The position numbers and the translations under genes were made by a program. Below, piece by piece: positions 6,084 to 6,377 of a stretch of 6,377 nucleotides of DNA; the first letter of the stretch is position 1, and each line of letters begins with the position of its first letter. The stretch is from NCBI GenBank assembly GCA_028717325.1, contig JAQUOB010000075.1, positions 1 through 6,377 on the forward strand. Direction: 5' to 3'. This stretch comes from Candidatus Margulisiibacteriota bacterium. GTDB taxonomy: Bacteria > Margulisbacteria > WOR-1 > O2-12-FULL-45-9 > XYB2-FULL-48-7. The notes under the pieces are model-generated. The model was not told where the DNA came from, ran no database searches, and saw only the letters and a program-made list of their open reading frames with translations.

Positions 6084-6377
6084 TTATTTTACTCCCTTGT
6101 AGAAGGCCTTGTCAACGACTTTCCCCGGCCAGTTGTCGCCGCGGATTTCGACCGCGACCTCGGCCGCCGCGGCCGTTAAGTAGGCGAGGGCAATTGGTTT
6201 TTTCAACGTCGGGGAAAAAGTCCCGCTGGTGACGACCCCTATTTTCGATTTTTGACTGTCGAACACCAGATTCCCCTGGCGCGGGATCGCCCGGCTCGCC
6301 AGCTCGATGCCGACTAATTTTTTTCGGAGGCCTTCGTTCTTTTCCTTGAGCAGCGCTTCTCGGCCGATAAAATCACC
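6084..6377 (-). CDS. gcvT: Aminomethyltransferase (glycine cleavage T protein), C-terminal part
   Basis: The last 97 residues of the T protein, which transfers the one-carbon unit from aminomethyl-lipoyl GcvH to tetrahydrofolate and releases ammonia. The frame is open to the right edge of the window, beginning GDFIGREALLKEKNEGLRKKLVGIEL, so the start lies outside. Family-typical stretches are FIGREAL, KLVGIELASRAIPRQGN, and KIGVVTSGTFSPTLKKPIALAYL, followed by the final strand VAVEIRGDNWPGKVVDKAFY. This is the usual C-terminal GCV_T barrel domain. The fragment looks intact to its normal end, so it is partial only because of the window edge. It is the most upstream visible gene of the operon, whose promoter is therefore not visible. 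Confidence 0.95.
   Translation of the reverse strand, partial: GDFIGREALLKEKNEGLRKKLVGIELASRAIPRQGNLVFDSQKSKIGVVTSGTFSPTLKKPIALAYLTAAAAEVAVEIRGDNWPGKVVDKAFYKGVK

Overview
This is a bacterial chromosomal window of mostly housekeeping genes. It is GC-rich by eye and very densely packed. The organism cannot be named from the sequence. GyrB lacks the long enterobacterial insertion near its C-terminus, the GyrA resistance-determining region is of the Ser/Glu type, the glycine dehydrogenase is the split form (GcvPA rather than a fused GcvP), and there is a GerMN-domain protein. Together these point away from Proteobacteria, towards Firmicutes-like, Thermotogae-like or uncultured lineages near Cyanobacteria such as Margulisbacteria/Saganbacteria. 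That placement is a guess from gene content.

Layout. Bases 1-600 (+) hold the 3' third of gyrB, cut by the left edge. It overlaps gyrA (597-3197, +) by four bases in an ATGA start/stop junction, so the two DNA gyrase subunits are translationally coupled. Converging on gyrA, with 10 bases between, is a minus-strand gene (3208-3621) for a membrane-anchored thioredoxin-fold protein with no cysteines. It is divergent from a plus-strand gene (3664-4218) for a membrane-anchored GerMN-domain protein. A strong extended -10 promoter for the thioredoxin-like gene lies in the 42-base gap between them.

Bases 4192-6377 (-) carry a glycine cleavage system operon, read right to left: gcvT (5' end outside the window), a small two-helix membrane protein, gcvH, and gcvPA. 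All junctions are 5 bases or less, or overlap. The operon makes the T protein (aminomethyltransferase), the H protein (lipoyl carrier) and the N-terminal subunit of the P protein. The expected partner gcvPB does not follow gcvPA; the operon instead ends inside the 3' end of the convergent GerMN gene, with a 27-base overlap.

No RNA genes, CRISPR arrays, insertion sequences or intrinsic terminators were seen. The most unusual points are: a four-unit heptanucleotide tandem repeat inside gcvPA; a compact GcvPA lacking the usual N-terminus and its gcvPB neighbour; a thioredoxin fold whose CXXC has become EGES; an unidentified membrane protein inserted between gcvT and gcvH; and a short insertion in GyrB just before the TOPRIM metal site. 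I see no clear evidence of a wholly new multi-gene system.
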